64,000 nucleotides of DNA, taken from positions 186,001 to 250,000 of the forward strand of contig NZ_JAHSPR010000003.1 of the NCBI RefSeq assembly GCF_019132845.1, read 5' to 3'. Shown piece after piece: positions 35,616 to 44,535 of this stretch. The translations under genes were made by a program, and so were the position numbers. The notes under the pieces were generated by a model. It did no database searches and had not been told where the DNA came from. It saw nothing but the letters and a program-made list of their open reading frames with translations. The DNA comes from Advenella alkanexedens (GTDB taxonomy: Bacteria; Pseudomonadota; Gammaproteobacteria; Burkholderiales; Burkholderiaceae_B). The stretch's first letter is position 1. Each line of letters begins with the position of its first letter.

Positions 35616-36320
35616 ATGTCGGATTTATCGGATTTCCCCATTACCAAACGTTGGCCCGCCCAGCATCCTGACCGTTTGCAACTGTATTCATTGGCCACTC
35701 CCAACGGGGTCAAGGTGTCAATCATGCTGGAAGAAATCGGTTTGCCTTATGAGGCTCATTACGTGGATTTTGGAGAAAACGAAAGCCATACACCTGAATT
35801 TTTGTCATTGAATCCCAACGGCAAGATTCCGGCCATTCTGGATCCGAATGGTCCTGGTGGTAAACCCCTCCCCCTGTTTGAGTCAGGTGCGATTTTGCAA
35901 TACCTGGCTGAAAAATCGGGTAAATTGCTGCCCACAGAGCCTGCCCTGCGTTACGAAACTATCCAGTGGGTGCATTGGCAGATGGGCGGTGTAGGTCCCA
36001 TGTTTGGGCAACTGGGCTTCTTTTACAAATTTGCGGGCAAGGAATATGAAGACAAACGTCCTTTGGAACGATATCGTGCCGAATCCAAGCGTTTGCTGGG
36101 TGTGCTGAATACGCGCCTTGAAGGCCGGGATTGGGTCATGGGCAATGAGTATACGATTGCCGATATTGCCTTGCTGGGTTGGGTGCGTAACCTGATTGGT
36201 TTTTATGAAGCCAGGGAACTGGTTGATTTTGACAGTTTTGGCAATGTGGCCAAATGGTTGGAGCGTGGCCTGGCCAGACCGGCTGTACAGCGCGGACTGG
36301 AAATTCCAGTTAAAGCTTAA
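35616..36320 (+). CDS. Glutathione S-transferase family protein (YfcG-like)
   Basis: A 234-residue protein with a thioredoxin-like N-terminal domain (L-Y-S-L-A-T-P-N-G-V-K-V-S-I near residue 22) and F-E-S-G-A-I-L-Q-Y-L near residue 90, where glutathione binds. The helical C-terminal domain follows. The T-P-N-G-x-K pattern is that of the YfcG/Ure2p group, which has disulfide reductase activity. ACAGGAG before 35616 fixes the start. It stands alone with its own terminator. Confidence 0.87.
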   Translation: MSDLSDFPITKRWPAQHPDRLQLYSLATPNGVKVSIMLEEIGLPYEAHYVDFGENESHTPEFLSLNPNGKIPAILDPNGPGGKPLPLFESGAILQYLAEKSGKLLPTEPALRYETIQWVHWQMGGVGPMFGQLGFFYKFAGKEYEDKRPLERYRAESKRLLGVLNTRLEGRDWVMGNEYTIADIALLGWVRNLIGFYEARELVDFDSFGNVAKWLERGLARPAVQRGLEIPVKA

Positions 36321-36340
36321 ATGTTTTAAAGTATTTAAAA

Positions 36341-36371
36341 AAACCCGGATGGTATCAAGTCCGGGTTTTTT
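36341..36371. terminator. Bidirectional terminator between GST and OmpW genes
   Basis: AAACCCGGA (36341-36349) and TCCGGGTTT (36360-36368) pair perfectly, with an A-run on the left and a T-run on the right. It serves the two convergent genes. Confidence 0.88.
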
Positions 36372-36378
36372 TGTTGGA

Positions 36379-37047
36379 TTAGAATCGGTAGCCAACACCC
36401 ACGGTAGCTACCCATGGATCAATTTTGGCAGTTCCAATGCGTTGTCCGTCAAGTTTGACTTTGGAGTCTATATCGATATAACGCAAATCGGCATTCATGA
36501 ACCAGCGTTCGCTTAAGCGGATATCGACACCCACCTGTGCGGCAAGACCCCATGAATCTTCAAGCTTAAGCTTTTTGAAACCCAGGTCTTTGAGTGCACC
36601 CTGGGGTTTTGTATCGAAGAATTTTGTATAATTCAAGCCTAAACCAACGTAGGGCTGGATATCTGAGTCAGGGAGAAAGTGCCATTGGACGCTAAGGGTT
36701 GGAGGCAGATGTTTTGTTTTGCCAATTTTTCCGATATCGCCTCCCAGGTCTGGGGCATCACCATAAATTTTGTGGCTGAACGGCGTTGCTGCCAGTAATT
36801 CTATACCGACATTTTTCGTGGCCATGTAAGTCAGGCTAATGCTGGGTTGCATGTTGTTGCTAACGTTTAAATCTATACCATTTGGAACCAGGGCCTTGCC
36901 TACGGTGCCGTTATTGGACTTTGGCATGACACCGGTAACGCCTGCCTTGACAAGCCAGTCGCCGGCTTCGTGAGCCAGGGCAGGTGTAGCGGCAAAAATA
37001 CCCATGGCCACTAAACAACCGGTTACTACTTTAGGTGTGAACTGCAT
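36379..37047 (-). CDS. ompW: OmpW family outer-membrane protein
   Basis: A 222-residue eight-stranded beta-barrel protein. The start at 37047 fits a GGAG ribosome site; the signal peptide ends P-A-L-A before H-E-A-G-D-W. OmpW features are D-W-L-V-K-A-G-V-T-G-V near the start, N-x-x-L-P-P-T-L-S-V-Q-W-H-F near residue 120, and a C-terminal Phe (V-G-V-G-Y-R-F) for barrel assembly. OmpW forms a hydrophobic channel for small molecules and is linked to stress responses. Confidence 0.9.
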   Translation of the reverse strand: MQFTPKVVTGCLVAMGIFAATPALAHEAGDWLVKAGVTGVMPKSNNGTVGKALVPNGIDLNVSNNMQPSISLTYMATKNVGIELLAATPFSHKIYGDAPDLGGDIGKIGKTKHLPPTLSVQWHFLPDSDIQPYVGLGLNYTKFFDTKPQGALKDLGFKKLKLEDSWGLAAQVGVDIRLSERWFMNADLRYIDIDSKVKLDGQRIGTAKIDPWVATVGVGYRF

Positions 37048-37190
37048 CAGATTTCTCCACAAACAGATAAAAATTACATTAGGCTCTAGATTGATGCAAA
37101 AGGTAACTATTTGTTTTGAGCCATATCAAATTTTGTAATGGAGCTGAAACAATATATTGTTCGAAATCAAATGTTGCTGCGATTCCACCC

Positions 37191-39056
37191 TTATTTTTTG
37201 AGAAAACCAAGCCATTTATCCAGGGATGGCATGCCCTTTATGGTTTGCGTACTGTATTCCGGGTCGGGCAAACGCTCAAGCGTCGGGTGAGATTGCACGT
37301 ATTTGAGGAAACTGTCTGCATAGGGCAGAAAAGTATCTTCACGGGCAATCTCTGGTGCCGTGGCAAAGTGCTGATAGCCATCCTTGCCATCTGCCAGAAA
37401 ATCAATGGTTATCACTTTGTAAGTGCTTTCCGGATTCAGGGCCACCCAGGAACCGTCTTCCTGCCGGGTTTGCAAATTAGTCAGCCGATTCTGCTTTGGT
37501 GCCATCAGGTCAAGATCCCAACGCAAGCCAGCTGCATAAGGGTATGAACCGGTATTGCCGGCAAGCACCGAGTCAATGGCATCTTCCAGCACTTTTTTGA
37601 GATCATGGCCTTTCATGGTTAGTCTGACCAGCATGTTTCTGAATGGCAGAACAGTGTAAATATCTCCAACCGTTATCGGTCCTGCCGCAATATCCGTGCG
37701 GACGCCACCGCCATTTTGAATCGCGATATCGGCTCCACCAAAATGTTTCCCCTGCATTAGAAAGGCATGGGCGACCAATTGCTGCATATCTCCGCCATGA
37801 GGATTGGGATGTTGCCTGACATCACAGCCAGCCAGTTTTGAGTTGCCAGCCCCGGCCAGGCCAGGGAATCGGCGACTGCAAATATCGTAAGGGGCTGTGC
37901 CAACCGGTTGGCTGGCAAATGCCAGCAGTTTTTCACGATGCGGTTCAAGCACTGACTGTGCGCTGGCAGCCGGTTCAATGGGCATGATTTCTGTTTGTGC
38001 AGCCAAATCGGCCAGAATGGCTTGTTGTTCCTGGACGTTGACGGGATTTCCCTTGCGATTGAAATCGGTACCGATGAGTACATGTGCTTGTCCCTGGCAA
38101 TCACTGACGTTACCATCTGCATCAAAACGAACATTGAGTTCACCGACTACTGAACTGTACTGCCAGGCCTGCACCAGACAAACCGGCTGATGATCGGCAT
38201 TGACAAGTCGTGTGGGGTAAGGTCCCTTGGGTTCCAGACCATAATCATCCAATGCTTTGCTGCCCAGTAAGGTATGGGAATCGCCACCTATAATCACATC
38301 GACCCCCGATAATTGCTGTGCCAGTTTTTGTTCGGCAGCATAACCCAGGTGGGCCAGCACGATAATCCGGTTAATGCCTTGCTCAGTCAGCCGGTTAATT
38401 TCATTTTGCACCGCTTCAAGTTCATCACTCAGGATCGTGCCCGCATCAGGACGTGAGGCGTTTTGAGTTTTATAGGCAGTGGTTACACCCACGATACCGA
38501 TTTTATGGCCGCCACGTTCCAGCACAATGGATGGTTTGATGACGTTGCCGCCCAGTGGCGAATTGGGACCAGGCTTAAGATTGCTGGAAAGCAGTGGTGT
38601 CTGGCAGTTTGGATGACTCCCGAGCATTTCGATAAAGTTGAATAATGCCAGATCACCCAGGTCCAGTTCGTGATTACCAACGGTCATTGCATCAAAACAG
38701 ACGGTATTCATCAGGTCGGCATCGGCCTGCCCCGCTGACAGGCTATGGTAAAGCGTGCCGGTTGTGGCATCACCGGCATGCAGCTTCAGAACATTTTCCT
38801 TGTTTTGGGCCAGTGATTCAAAAGCAGCGGTTACTCTTGCGAATCCACCCATGCTGACTGAAACCGGTTCACGTTGAGGTTGTTTACCTGTCTTTAATAA
38901 CAGGCTGCCAGGATAGTCATCCAGATTGGAGTGGTGGTCATTGATATGCAGAATAGTCAGTTCATTGGCGTTTGAAACAGGAGTCGGGGTTTGCCCAATA
39001 GCAATACCCGAACAGCATAGACCCAGAATGAATACGAATGACTTGTGCAATTTCAT
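37191..39056 (-). CDS. UshA-type 5'-nucleotidase / 2',3'-cyclic phosphodiesterase
   Basis: A 621-residue periplasmic nucleotidase. The start at 39056 precedes a signal peptide (L-H-K-S-F-V-F-I-L-G-L-C-C-S-G-I-A-I-G); the frame stays open to 39428, but that part crosses the map gene on the other strand and has no family likeness. Metal motifs: I-L-H-I-N-D-H-H-S-N near residue 35, G-N-H-E-L-D near residue 130 and G-G-D-S-H-T near residue 260. The C-terminal 5'-nucleotidase domain has N-G-G-G-V-R-T-D near residue 445. It releases nucleosides and phosphate from nucleotides outside the cytoplasm. Confidence 0.88.
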   Translation of the reverse strand: MKLHKSFVFILGLCCSGIAIGQTPTPVSNANELTILHINDHHSNLDDYPGSLLLKTGKQPQREPVSVSMGGFARVTAAFESLAQNKENVLKLHAGDATTGTLYHSLSAGQADADLMNTVCFDAMTVGNHELDLGDLALFNFIEMLGSHPNCQTPLLSSNLKPGPNSPLGGNVIKPSIVLERGGHKIGIVGVTTAYKTQNASRPDAGTILSDELEAVQNEINRLTEQGINRIIVLAHLGYAAEQKLAQQLSGVDVIIGGDSHTLLGSKALDDYGLEPKGPYPTRLVNADHQPVCLVQAWQYSSVVGELNVRFDADGNVSDCQGQAHVLIGTDFNRKGNPVNVQEQQAILADLAAQTEIMPIEPAASAQSVLEPHREKLLAFASQPVGTAPYDICSRRFPGLAGAGNSKLAGCDVRQHPNPHGGDMQQLVAHAFLMQGKHFGGADIAIQNGGGVRTDIAAGPITVGDIYTVLPFRNMLVRLTMKGHDLKKVLEDAIDSVLAGNTGSYPYAAGLRWDLDLMAPKQNRLTNLQTRQEDGSWVALNPESTYKVITIDFLADGKDGYQHFATAPEIAREDTFLPYADSFLKYVQSHPTLERLPDPEYSTQTIKGMPSLDKWLGFLKK

Positions 39057-39182
39057 GACTTTACCTTTAGATATGCTACGGAATATGCTAGCAGAAAGCC
39101 AGGCATGGAACGTCAGCAAAATAAAAAAAACTGAAATGTTATACTCATAACAATAAATTTCGACTATTAAGAGTATCCGATA

Positions 39183-39980
39183 ATGAGCAGGAAAAAAGTC
39201 CCCATCAATACGCAGGAAGATATCGCCAAAGCCCGAGAAGCCGCAAGGTTGGCTGCAGATGTCCTGCACATGATTGCACCTTACGTTCAGGCAGGTATTA
39301 CCACCGAAGAACTGGACCGGATTTGTCACGATTATATTGTTGATGTACAGAAGGCCATTCCAGCCAACGTGGGGTATTGCGGGTTTACCAAAACCATTTG
39401 CGCATCGGTCAATCACGTCATTTGTCATGGCATTCCCTCACCAGGCAAGGTACTCAAGAACGGTGACATCATCAATATTGACGTTGCCGTGATTAAAGAT
39501 GGCTGGTATGGTGATACCAGTCGCATGTATTTTGTGGGTCCGCCCAGTACCTTGGCCCGTCGTCTGGTTTACACAACGTATGAAGCCATGCGCGCCGGTA
39601 TCATGCAGGTTCGTCCCGGTGCTACCCTTGGTGATATTGGCCATGCCATCCAGACCGTTGCCCACCGGGAAGGTTTTAGTGTGGTACGTGAGTATTGCGG
39701 ACATGGTATTGGCAAAATTTACCACGATGAACCACAGGTGCTTCATTATGGCAGTCCTGGTCAGGGCCTGAAACTTGAACCGGGCATGATGTTTACCATC
39801 GAACCCATGATTAATGCCGGTAAAAGACATTGCAAGCAACTGGCGGATGGCTGGACGGTTATTACCAAAGACCGCTCCCTGTCGGCCCAGTGGGAACATA
39901 TGGTGGTGGTGACTGAAGATGGTTTTGAAGTACTGACCCAATGGCCCGAGCACATGCCTGAATATCCCACGATTCCGTGA
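39183..39980 (+). CDS. map: Methionine aminopeptidase, type I
   Basis: A 265-residue enzyme that removes the first methionine from new proteins. The metal ligands are seen in I-D-V-A-V (first Asp), G-D-T-S-R-M-Y (second Asp), G-H-G-I-G near residue 175 (His), I-E-P-M near residue 205 (Glu) and Q-W-E-H-M near residue 240 (Glu). N-H-V-I-C-H-G-I-P near residue 80 is also conserved. It is not next to rpsB, where map often lies in bacteria, so this may be a second copy; the window cannot tell. Confidence 0.93.
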   Translation: MSRKKVPINTQEDIAKAREAARLAADVLHMIAPYVQAGITTEELDRICHDYIVDVQKAIPANVGYCGFTKTICASVNHVICHGIPSPGKVLKNGDIINIDVAVIKDGWYGDTSRMYFVGPPSTLARRLVYTTYEAMRAGIMQVRPGATLGDIGHAIQTVAHREGFSVVREYCGHGIGKIYHDEPQVLHYGSPGQGLKLEPGMMFTIEPMINAGKRHCKQLADGWTVITKDRSLSAQWEHMVVVTEDGFEVLTQWPEHMPEYPTIP

Positions 39981-39988
39981 TGAAAAAA

Positions 39989-40028
39989 TCTTGTATGCTA
40001 TAGCCAGTGTTGGTTATGGCATGCAAGA
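39989..40028. repeat. Long imperfect hairpin after map
   Basis: Arms 39989-40006 and 40011-40028 pair over 15 of 18 positions around GTGT. It lies 8 bases after the map stop codon. There is no T-run, so a structural RNA end or a processed element is as likely as a terminator. Confidence 0.5.
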
Positions 40029-40104
40029 TGGTGTGATTTTTGCCTGGCATCGTACCCGTTTTTTGATGTGGTGGCTTCTGGTTTAAAAAAATGGCCTTGG
40101 TGAG

Positions 40105-40422
40105 TTATGTGTTATCGGGTCTTTTGACATGGTCCTTTGACCGGTAAAAATCAATCTGGAAACTGCCAGGTTGTTCAAACCCGACGTGATGGGCAGAGTC
40201 GGGGGCAATCACGATTTCCTCACCGGCATTCAGGACAACGTCTGTGGACGGTTCTGTTTCATAGGTAAAACGCAATGTTCCGCTAATCACCCGTAATAAT
40301 CCATAGGTACCCGTTTTGACGGAATGACTGGTTTTTAATTTTTCCGGCAAGGTATCCGGTGTGAAAACGGGTGATTGGCTGTAGCATTCCAGCCCTGGTG
40401 GCAGGGTATCAGGTAGTGTCAT
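40105..40422 (-). CDS. Small cupin-like protein (DUF1971/TehB N-terminal-like)
   Basis: A 105-residue single-domain protein resembling the N-terminal domain found in some TehB tellurite-resistance proteins: L-P-x-x-L-x-x-S-H-S-V-K-T-G-T-Y-G-L-L-R-V near residue 28 and G-E-E-I-V-I-A-P-D-S-A-H-H-V near residue 66. The cupin-style His residues could bind a metal. AAGGAGA precedes the ATG. It is 38 bases downstream of the ferric-reductase-like gene and probably in its operon. Function unknown. Confidence 0.75.
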   Translation of the reverse strand: MTLPDTLPPGLECYSQSPVFTPDTLPEKLKTSHSVKTGTYGLLRVISGTLRFTYETEPSTDVVLNAGEEIVIAPDSAHHVGFEQPGSFQIDFYRSKDHVKRPDNT

Positions 40423-40459
40423 AACAGTTTTCTCCTTGAAAGCACTTTATAAAATGACT

Positions 40460-41788
40460 TTACCTCATATCAAACAGCTCTTGATGGAAATCGTCTTCAG
40501 ACAGACCTTTTTCCAGCATACCTTCTTTTAGCGATTTTCCAAAACCTGCGGGGCCACAAAACCAGATGTCGGCGGTTTGCCAGTTTGGTATGATGTTGCA
40601 AAGCCGGTCGGCATTAAGTCGTGCATCTTTGCCCGAGACAATGACATGCAAGGTCACTTTTGCCTTTTCCGCGAGTTGCCTTAGTCTTTCAATAAAATCT
40701 TCCTGTGGTGCGCTGGTACTGTAAAACAAATGGATCGTCCGGCTATGATTTTCAGCGCCCAATTTTTGCATGTGGGCAATAAATGGGGTAATGCCAATGC
40801 CGCCCCCTACCCAAATCTGGTTGGGTTTGTCACCTTTGAACTTGAATAAACCATAAGGGCCTTCCACACTGGCCAAATCTCCTTGTTTAAGGGTTGTTGG
40901 CATGAGGTTGGTGTAGTCGCCCAACCCCTTTACCATAAAGCTGATACGGCCGTCATTGTTCCAGGCAGAAGATAATGTAAACGGATGCGCGCCTTCATCT
41001 TTATCAAATGTGACAAAAGCAAATTGACCGGTGTGGTGGCCTGGCCAATAACTTAATAAGTTGATGTCTATTTTGAGTACCCGGTTATCCTTAAAGTATT
41101 CCAGGTGGCTGATTTCGCCGACCGCTTTACGGTGATGGCCTACTTTTCTGGATAGGGAAATGATGGCGGCACCAGTACCCCCGAGCATGAGAAGCAGCAT
41201 GACAGGCCCGATGGGTTCCCGCCAGTAATAAAAAGGCATCAGCACCACAGAGTGAAATACAAGAAACAGGTAAACAATAGGCAGCAATCGATGTGTTTTG
41301 AAAAAATGCTTATAGGGAAATTTTTTAATCAGAGCCAGAGAAATCAATATGACAACGGCATAAAATGCCCATTCCCCAATGCTTTCAGCCAGGCCACGCT
41401 GCGATTGGAAATAGCTGAAAATGGCATTTGCCGGTTCGGCTCTTGGTCCACGGACGGGACGTGCAAGCATGCCCCAACCTACCAGCCATTTGGGTACGTT
41501 CACCAGAAGCCAGTGCATAATGGATATAACAAGCCCTGTAATGCCAAGCCATTTATGCAGGCGATAGGTTTTATCCAGACCGCCGGTTAAAGGCTCCAGA
41601 AAAACGGGACGCAAAGCCAGGATCATGGCAATGCTCATGGTACCTATGCCAATAATGCCGGTGTGACTCAACAAAGACGACCGAATGGCAAAAAATTGCT
41701 TGCTTTGCGAAAGAATGGTGTCAGCCATCAGCCAGAGTAATGTCAGTATTACCAGAATGGCGAAAAATGAAATTTTGATCTTCTTCAT
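40460..41788 (-). CDS. Ferric reductase-like transmembrane flavoprotein
   Basis: A 442-residue protein. The N-terminal half has about six hydrophobic helices with His residues suited to haem (for example L-H-K-W-L-G near residue 85 and F-H-S-V-V near residue 185). The second half is a ferredoxin-NADP reductase-like module with H-P-F-T-L-S-S near residue 270 (flavin) and G-G-I-G-I-T-P-F near residue 330 (NAD(P)H). Such proteins move electrons from NAD(P)H across the membrane to ferric iron or other acceptors. A near-perfect FNR box lies upstream. Confidence 0.85.
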   Translation of the reverse strand: MKKIKISFFAILVILTLLWLMADTILSQSKQFFAIRSSLLSHTGIIGIGTMSIAMILALRPVFLEPLTGGLDKTYRLHKWLGITGLVISIMHWLLVNVPKWLVGWGMLARPVRGPRAEPANAIFSYFQSQRGLAESIGEWAFYAVVILISLALIKKFPYKHFFKTHRLLPIVYLFLVFHSVVLMPFYYWREPIGPVMLLLMLGGTGAAIISLSRKVGHHRKAVGEISHLEYFKDNRVLKIDINLLSYWPGHHTGQFAFVTFDKDEGAHPFTLSSAWNNDGRISFMVKGLGDYTNLMPTTLKQGDLASVEGPYGLFKFKGDKPNQIWVGGGIGITPFIAHMQKLGAENHSRTIHLFYSTSAPQEDFIERLRQLAEKAKVTLHVIVSGKDARLNADRLCNIIPNWQTADIWFCGPAGFGKSLKEGMLEKGLSEDDFHQELFDMR

Positions 41789-41924
41789 GGTTTGACCCTT
41801 GCATTTGCCGACACAGGAAATAGGAGTGAAAATATTTCGATTACATCAGTGTAACTTTATGTTAATACTAACTGAATCAGTATTCATTGTTGTTTTTAAT
41901 TTAGCGCTGATTTCTAAAATGTGA

Positions 41925-41938
41925 GTGATAGAAATCAA
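41925..41938 (-). promoter_or_regulatory. Near-consensus FNR/ANR-type box upstream of the ferric-reductase-like gene
   Basis: On the minus strand the site reads TTGAT-TTCT-ATCAC, nine of ten positions of the TTGAT-N4-ATCAA consensus. It lies about 137 bases before the ATG at 41788. Oxygen-dependent control is a guess from the motif alone. Confidence 0.35.
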
Positions 41939-42030
41939 GGGTCAATGTTATTGCCATATTTACTGGTTTCATTGCGTTTCAATTGGGAAAATAGTTGTTT
42001 TGTGAATAGATGCCCCAAGATGTTTTTCGC

Positions 42031-42067
42031 AAAAAAGAAACCCCCCGAACCTGAAAAAGGTTTGGGG
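42031..42067 (-). terminator. Intrinsic terminator of the catalase gene
   Basis: CCCCGAACCT (42043-42052) and AGGTTTGGGG (42058-42067) form a stem with one mismatch; on the minus strand it runs into TTTCTTTTTT. It lies about 60 bases after the catalase stop. Confidence 0.75.
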
Positions 42068-42125
42068 AGTTATTCAGTTCAAGAGCTGTATTTTATAGGA
42101 TATTGCCAACCATTCAGATGTGTGA

Positions 42126-43646
42126 TCACAGAAAACCGGGTTGTCCTTTGGCCGGGTCTGTTTCACGGGCGGCCTGGGCATCGGCCACGGTCATTCCTAA
42201 TGCTTTGGCCACACCCTCACCATACGCCGGGTCACAGGCATAGCAGTTACGGATGTGGCGGTATTTGATGAAATCAAGCGCATCACCCATGGCTGCTGCC
42301 GTGTTGTTGAACAGGGCCTGTTTTTGTGTATCGTTCATTAAATTGAACAGGGCACGTGGCTGGCTGAAGTAATCAGCATCATCCTCGCGGTAATTCCAAT
42401 AATCGGCATCACCGTTGATTTTCAGTGGTGGTTCTTTGTACTCGGGCTGGGCTTGCCATTGATGGAAGCTGTTGGGCTCGTAGTGTGGCAAATCACCATA
42501 GTTGCCATCAACGCGGCCAATACCGTCACGGTGGTTGGAGTGGACCGGGCAACGGGCCTGGTTGACTGGGATTTGCTGATAGTTGGTGCCCAAACGGTAA
42601 CGCTGTGCATCGGCATAGTTGAACAGACGTGCCTGCAGCATTTTATCGGGTGAAACACCAATACCGGGTACCAGGTTGCTAGGTGCAAAGGCAGATTGTT
42701 CAACATCCATGAAGAAGTTGTCGGGGTTGCGGTTAAGTTCAAATTCGCCCACTTCAATCAACGGGTAATCACCATGTGGCCAGACTTTGGTCAGATCAAA
42801 CGGATGATAGGGTACTTTCTCGGCATCGGTTTCGGGCATGATCTGAACACACATTTTCCATTTCGGAAAATCACCATTTTCGATGGCGTAGAACAGGTCA
42901 CGCTGGCTGCTTTCGCGGTCTTTGCCAATCAGGGCTTCGGCTTCGGCATCGGTCAGGTTTTGAATGCCCTGTTGTGTAAGGAAATGGAATTTTACCCAGA
43001 AACGTTCGTTTTGCGCATTGATGAAGCTGTAGGTATGGCTGCCAAAGCCGTGCATGTGACGGTAAGATTTGGGGATACCGCGGTCAGACATCACAATGGT
43101 TACCTGGTGCAAAGATTCGGGCAGCAGGGTCCAGAAGTCCCAGTTATAGGTGGCATTACGCAAATTGGTGCGCGGGTCGCGTTTTACGGCTTTGTTCAGA
43201 TCGGGGAAATTACGAGGATCACGGAAGAAAAACACAGGTGTGTTGTTACCCACCATATCCCAGTTACCTTCTTCGGTATAAAACTTCAGGGCAAAACCAC
43301 GGATATCGCGTTCAGCATCAGCGGCGCCGCGCTCACCGGCAACCGTTGTGAAACGGGCAAACATTTCGGTTTTTTTACCGACTTCAGAGAAAATCTTGGC
43401 ACGTGTATATTTGGTAATATCATTGGTAACGGTGAAAGTACCAAATGCACCAGAACCTTTGGCATGCATGCGACGCTCAGGAATCACTTCACGGACAAAA
43501 TTGCCCAGTTTTTCATGCAACCAAACGTCTTGGGACAACAGGGGGCCACGTGGGCCGGCGGTTAAGCTGTTCTGGTTATCGGGTACCGGTGCACCAAAAT
43601 CAGTCGTCAGGTGAGTAACAGGGCATTTTTTGATATCTTGGCTCAT
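42126..43646 (-). CDS. katA: Catalase, monofunctional haem type (small subunit, clade 3)
   Basis: A 506-residue enzyme that splits hydrogen peroxide. The catalytic His lies in R-R-M-H-A-K-G near residue 60, the haem-side Asn in D-M-V-G-N-N-T-P near residue 135, and the proximal Tyr in [11 protein letters not shown] near residue 345. Length is that of the short clade 3 catalases, with no flavodoxin-like C-terminal domain. TTGGAGAAATG precedes the ATG. It ends with its own terminator. The symbol is by family. Confidence 0.95.
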   Translation of the reverse strand: MSQDIKKCPVTHLTTDFGAPVPDNQNSLTAGPRGPLLSQDVWLHEKLGNFVREVIPERRMHAKGSGAFGTFTVTNDITKYTRAKIFSEVGKKTEMFARFTTVAGERGAADAERDIRGFALKFYTEEGNWDMVGNNTPVFFFRDPRNFPDLNKAVKRDPRTNLRNATYNWDFWTLLPESLHQVTIVMSDRGIPKSYRHMHGFGSHTYSFINAQNERFWVKFHFLTQQGIQNLTDAEAEALIGKDRESSQRDLFYAIENGDFPKWKMCVQIMPETDAEKVPYHPFDLTKVWPHGDYPLIEVGEFELNRNPDNFFMDVEQSAFAPSNLVPGIGVSPDKMLQARLFNYADAQRYRLGTNYQQIPVNQARCPVHSNHRDGIGRVDGNYGDLPHYEPNSFHQWQAQPEYKEPPLKINGDADYWNYREDDADYFSQPRALFNLMNDTQKQALFNNTAAAMGDALDFIKYRHIRNCYACDPAYGEGVAKALGMTVADAQAARETDPAKGQPGFL

Positions 43647-44037
43647 TGCATTTCTCCAATGGTAAGGGGGGGTTTCCGGAGTTTCGGAAACGTTTGATGA
43701 TTCAAATATAGCACATATTTATCAAAAATGAAGTTGCAATAATTTATTGCTATTATAGGTATAATATATCTATCCTTTTATTTAATATAAAAAATTTATT
43801 TTACGGGTATATGAATCTTAATTAGCTAAATGTAACCCGCCATCCATCATCCTTGGTTTTCCATATCATTTTGATTTTATTGTATCAGCGGGTTGCACTA
43901 TCGGTCACCATTACCCATAAGCAGATCAGTTTTTACCATGCTTAACTATTTCAACAGGTATCGCTGTAACATTTGTCGTCCATACTGGCTTAAACTGGAC
44001 ATTATTCTTATCGTTTGTGTTGAAAGGGAAATTTGAA
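43647..44037. promoter_or_regulatory. AT-rich region between catalase and lipoprotein genes, with a 15-bp palindrome
   Basis: Of these 391 bases, 43700-43820 is very A/T-rich. GCAATAA-T-TTATTGC (43736-43750) is a perfect palindrome about 90 bases upstream of the catalase ATG and could bind a peroxide- or iron-responsive repressor. The rest, 43830-44015, holds no convincing element. Confidence 0.45.
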
Positions 44038-44460
44038 ATGACAAAAACAGGATTGACTATTTTGCTTGCTTCTTTTTTTGCTGTTGGCTGTGCCAGTAAC
44101 CCTGCCCGGGACACCCAGGCTCCTGATAGGCATACTGCTGAAATCGCGCTGGATTGGAGCGGTACTTATGGCGGTGTTTTCCCTTGTGCCGACTGTGAGC
44201 AGATCCAGGTACAACTGGAATTGCTTCCCAATAAAACCTATAAACTAAGGCAGGAATACGTCACCAATCGTCCCGGTAACAGGGTTTTTGAAACCAATGG
44301 CAAATTTGAATTCGACCAAAACAACCCTTCGTTAATCCGTTTGGATGACAAGGCTGACAACAGCGTTTATTTTGTCGGGGAAGGCTATATTGAAGCAAGA
44401 GACAGGCAAACCGGCCAGCCCATGTCTACCAAGCTGAATTACAAATTAATCAAAAAATAA
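44038..44460 (+). CDS. NlpE N-terminal-like copper-associated lipoprotein
   Basis: A 140-residue lipoprotein with the lipobox A-V-G-C near residue 18. The following domain has W-S-G-T-Y-G-G-V-F-P-C-A-D-C near residue 47, the CxxC-containing hallmark of the NlpE N-terminal domain, which in E. coli takes part in copper resistance and surface sensing. The C-terminal OB domain of full NlpE is missing. The ATG at 44038 is preceded by AAAGGGA. It is likely anchored in the outer membrane. Confidence 0.82.
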   Translation: MTKTGLTILLASFFAVGCASNPARDTQAPDRHTAEIALDWSGTYGGVFPCADCEQIQVQLELLPNKTYKLRQEYVTNRPGNRVFETNGKFEFDQNNPSLIRLDDKADNSVYFVGEGYIEARDRQTGQPMSTKLNYKLIKK

Positions 44461-44535
44461 ATGTATTCCAGCGCTTGGCGCACGCCTTAAGTAGCTGGCG
44501 TGCGCCTGTGATTGTCTTTTTTTATGCATCATTTA

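Noticed and set aside
39057-39428. N-terminal extension of the UshA-type gene
   Set aside because: It overlaps the start of map, precedes the signal peptide and lacks likeness to the family.
42696-43565. Open frame of 289 codons antisense to catalase
   Set aside because: It mirrors the codon structure of katA and its translation has no family features.
43700-43790. OxyR binding site upstream of catalase
   Set aside because: ATAG and CTAT words occur but not with the N7 spacing of the known site.
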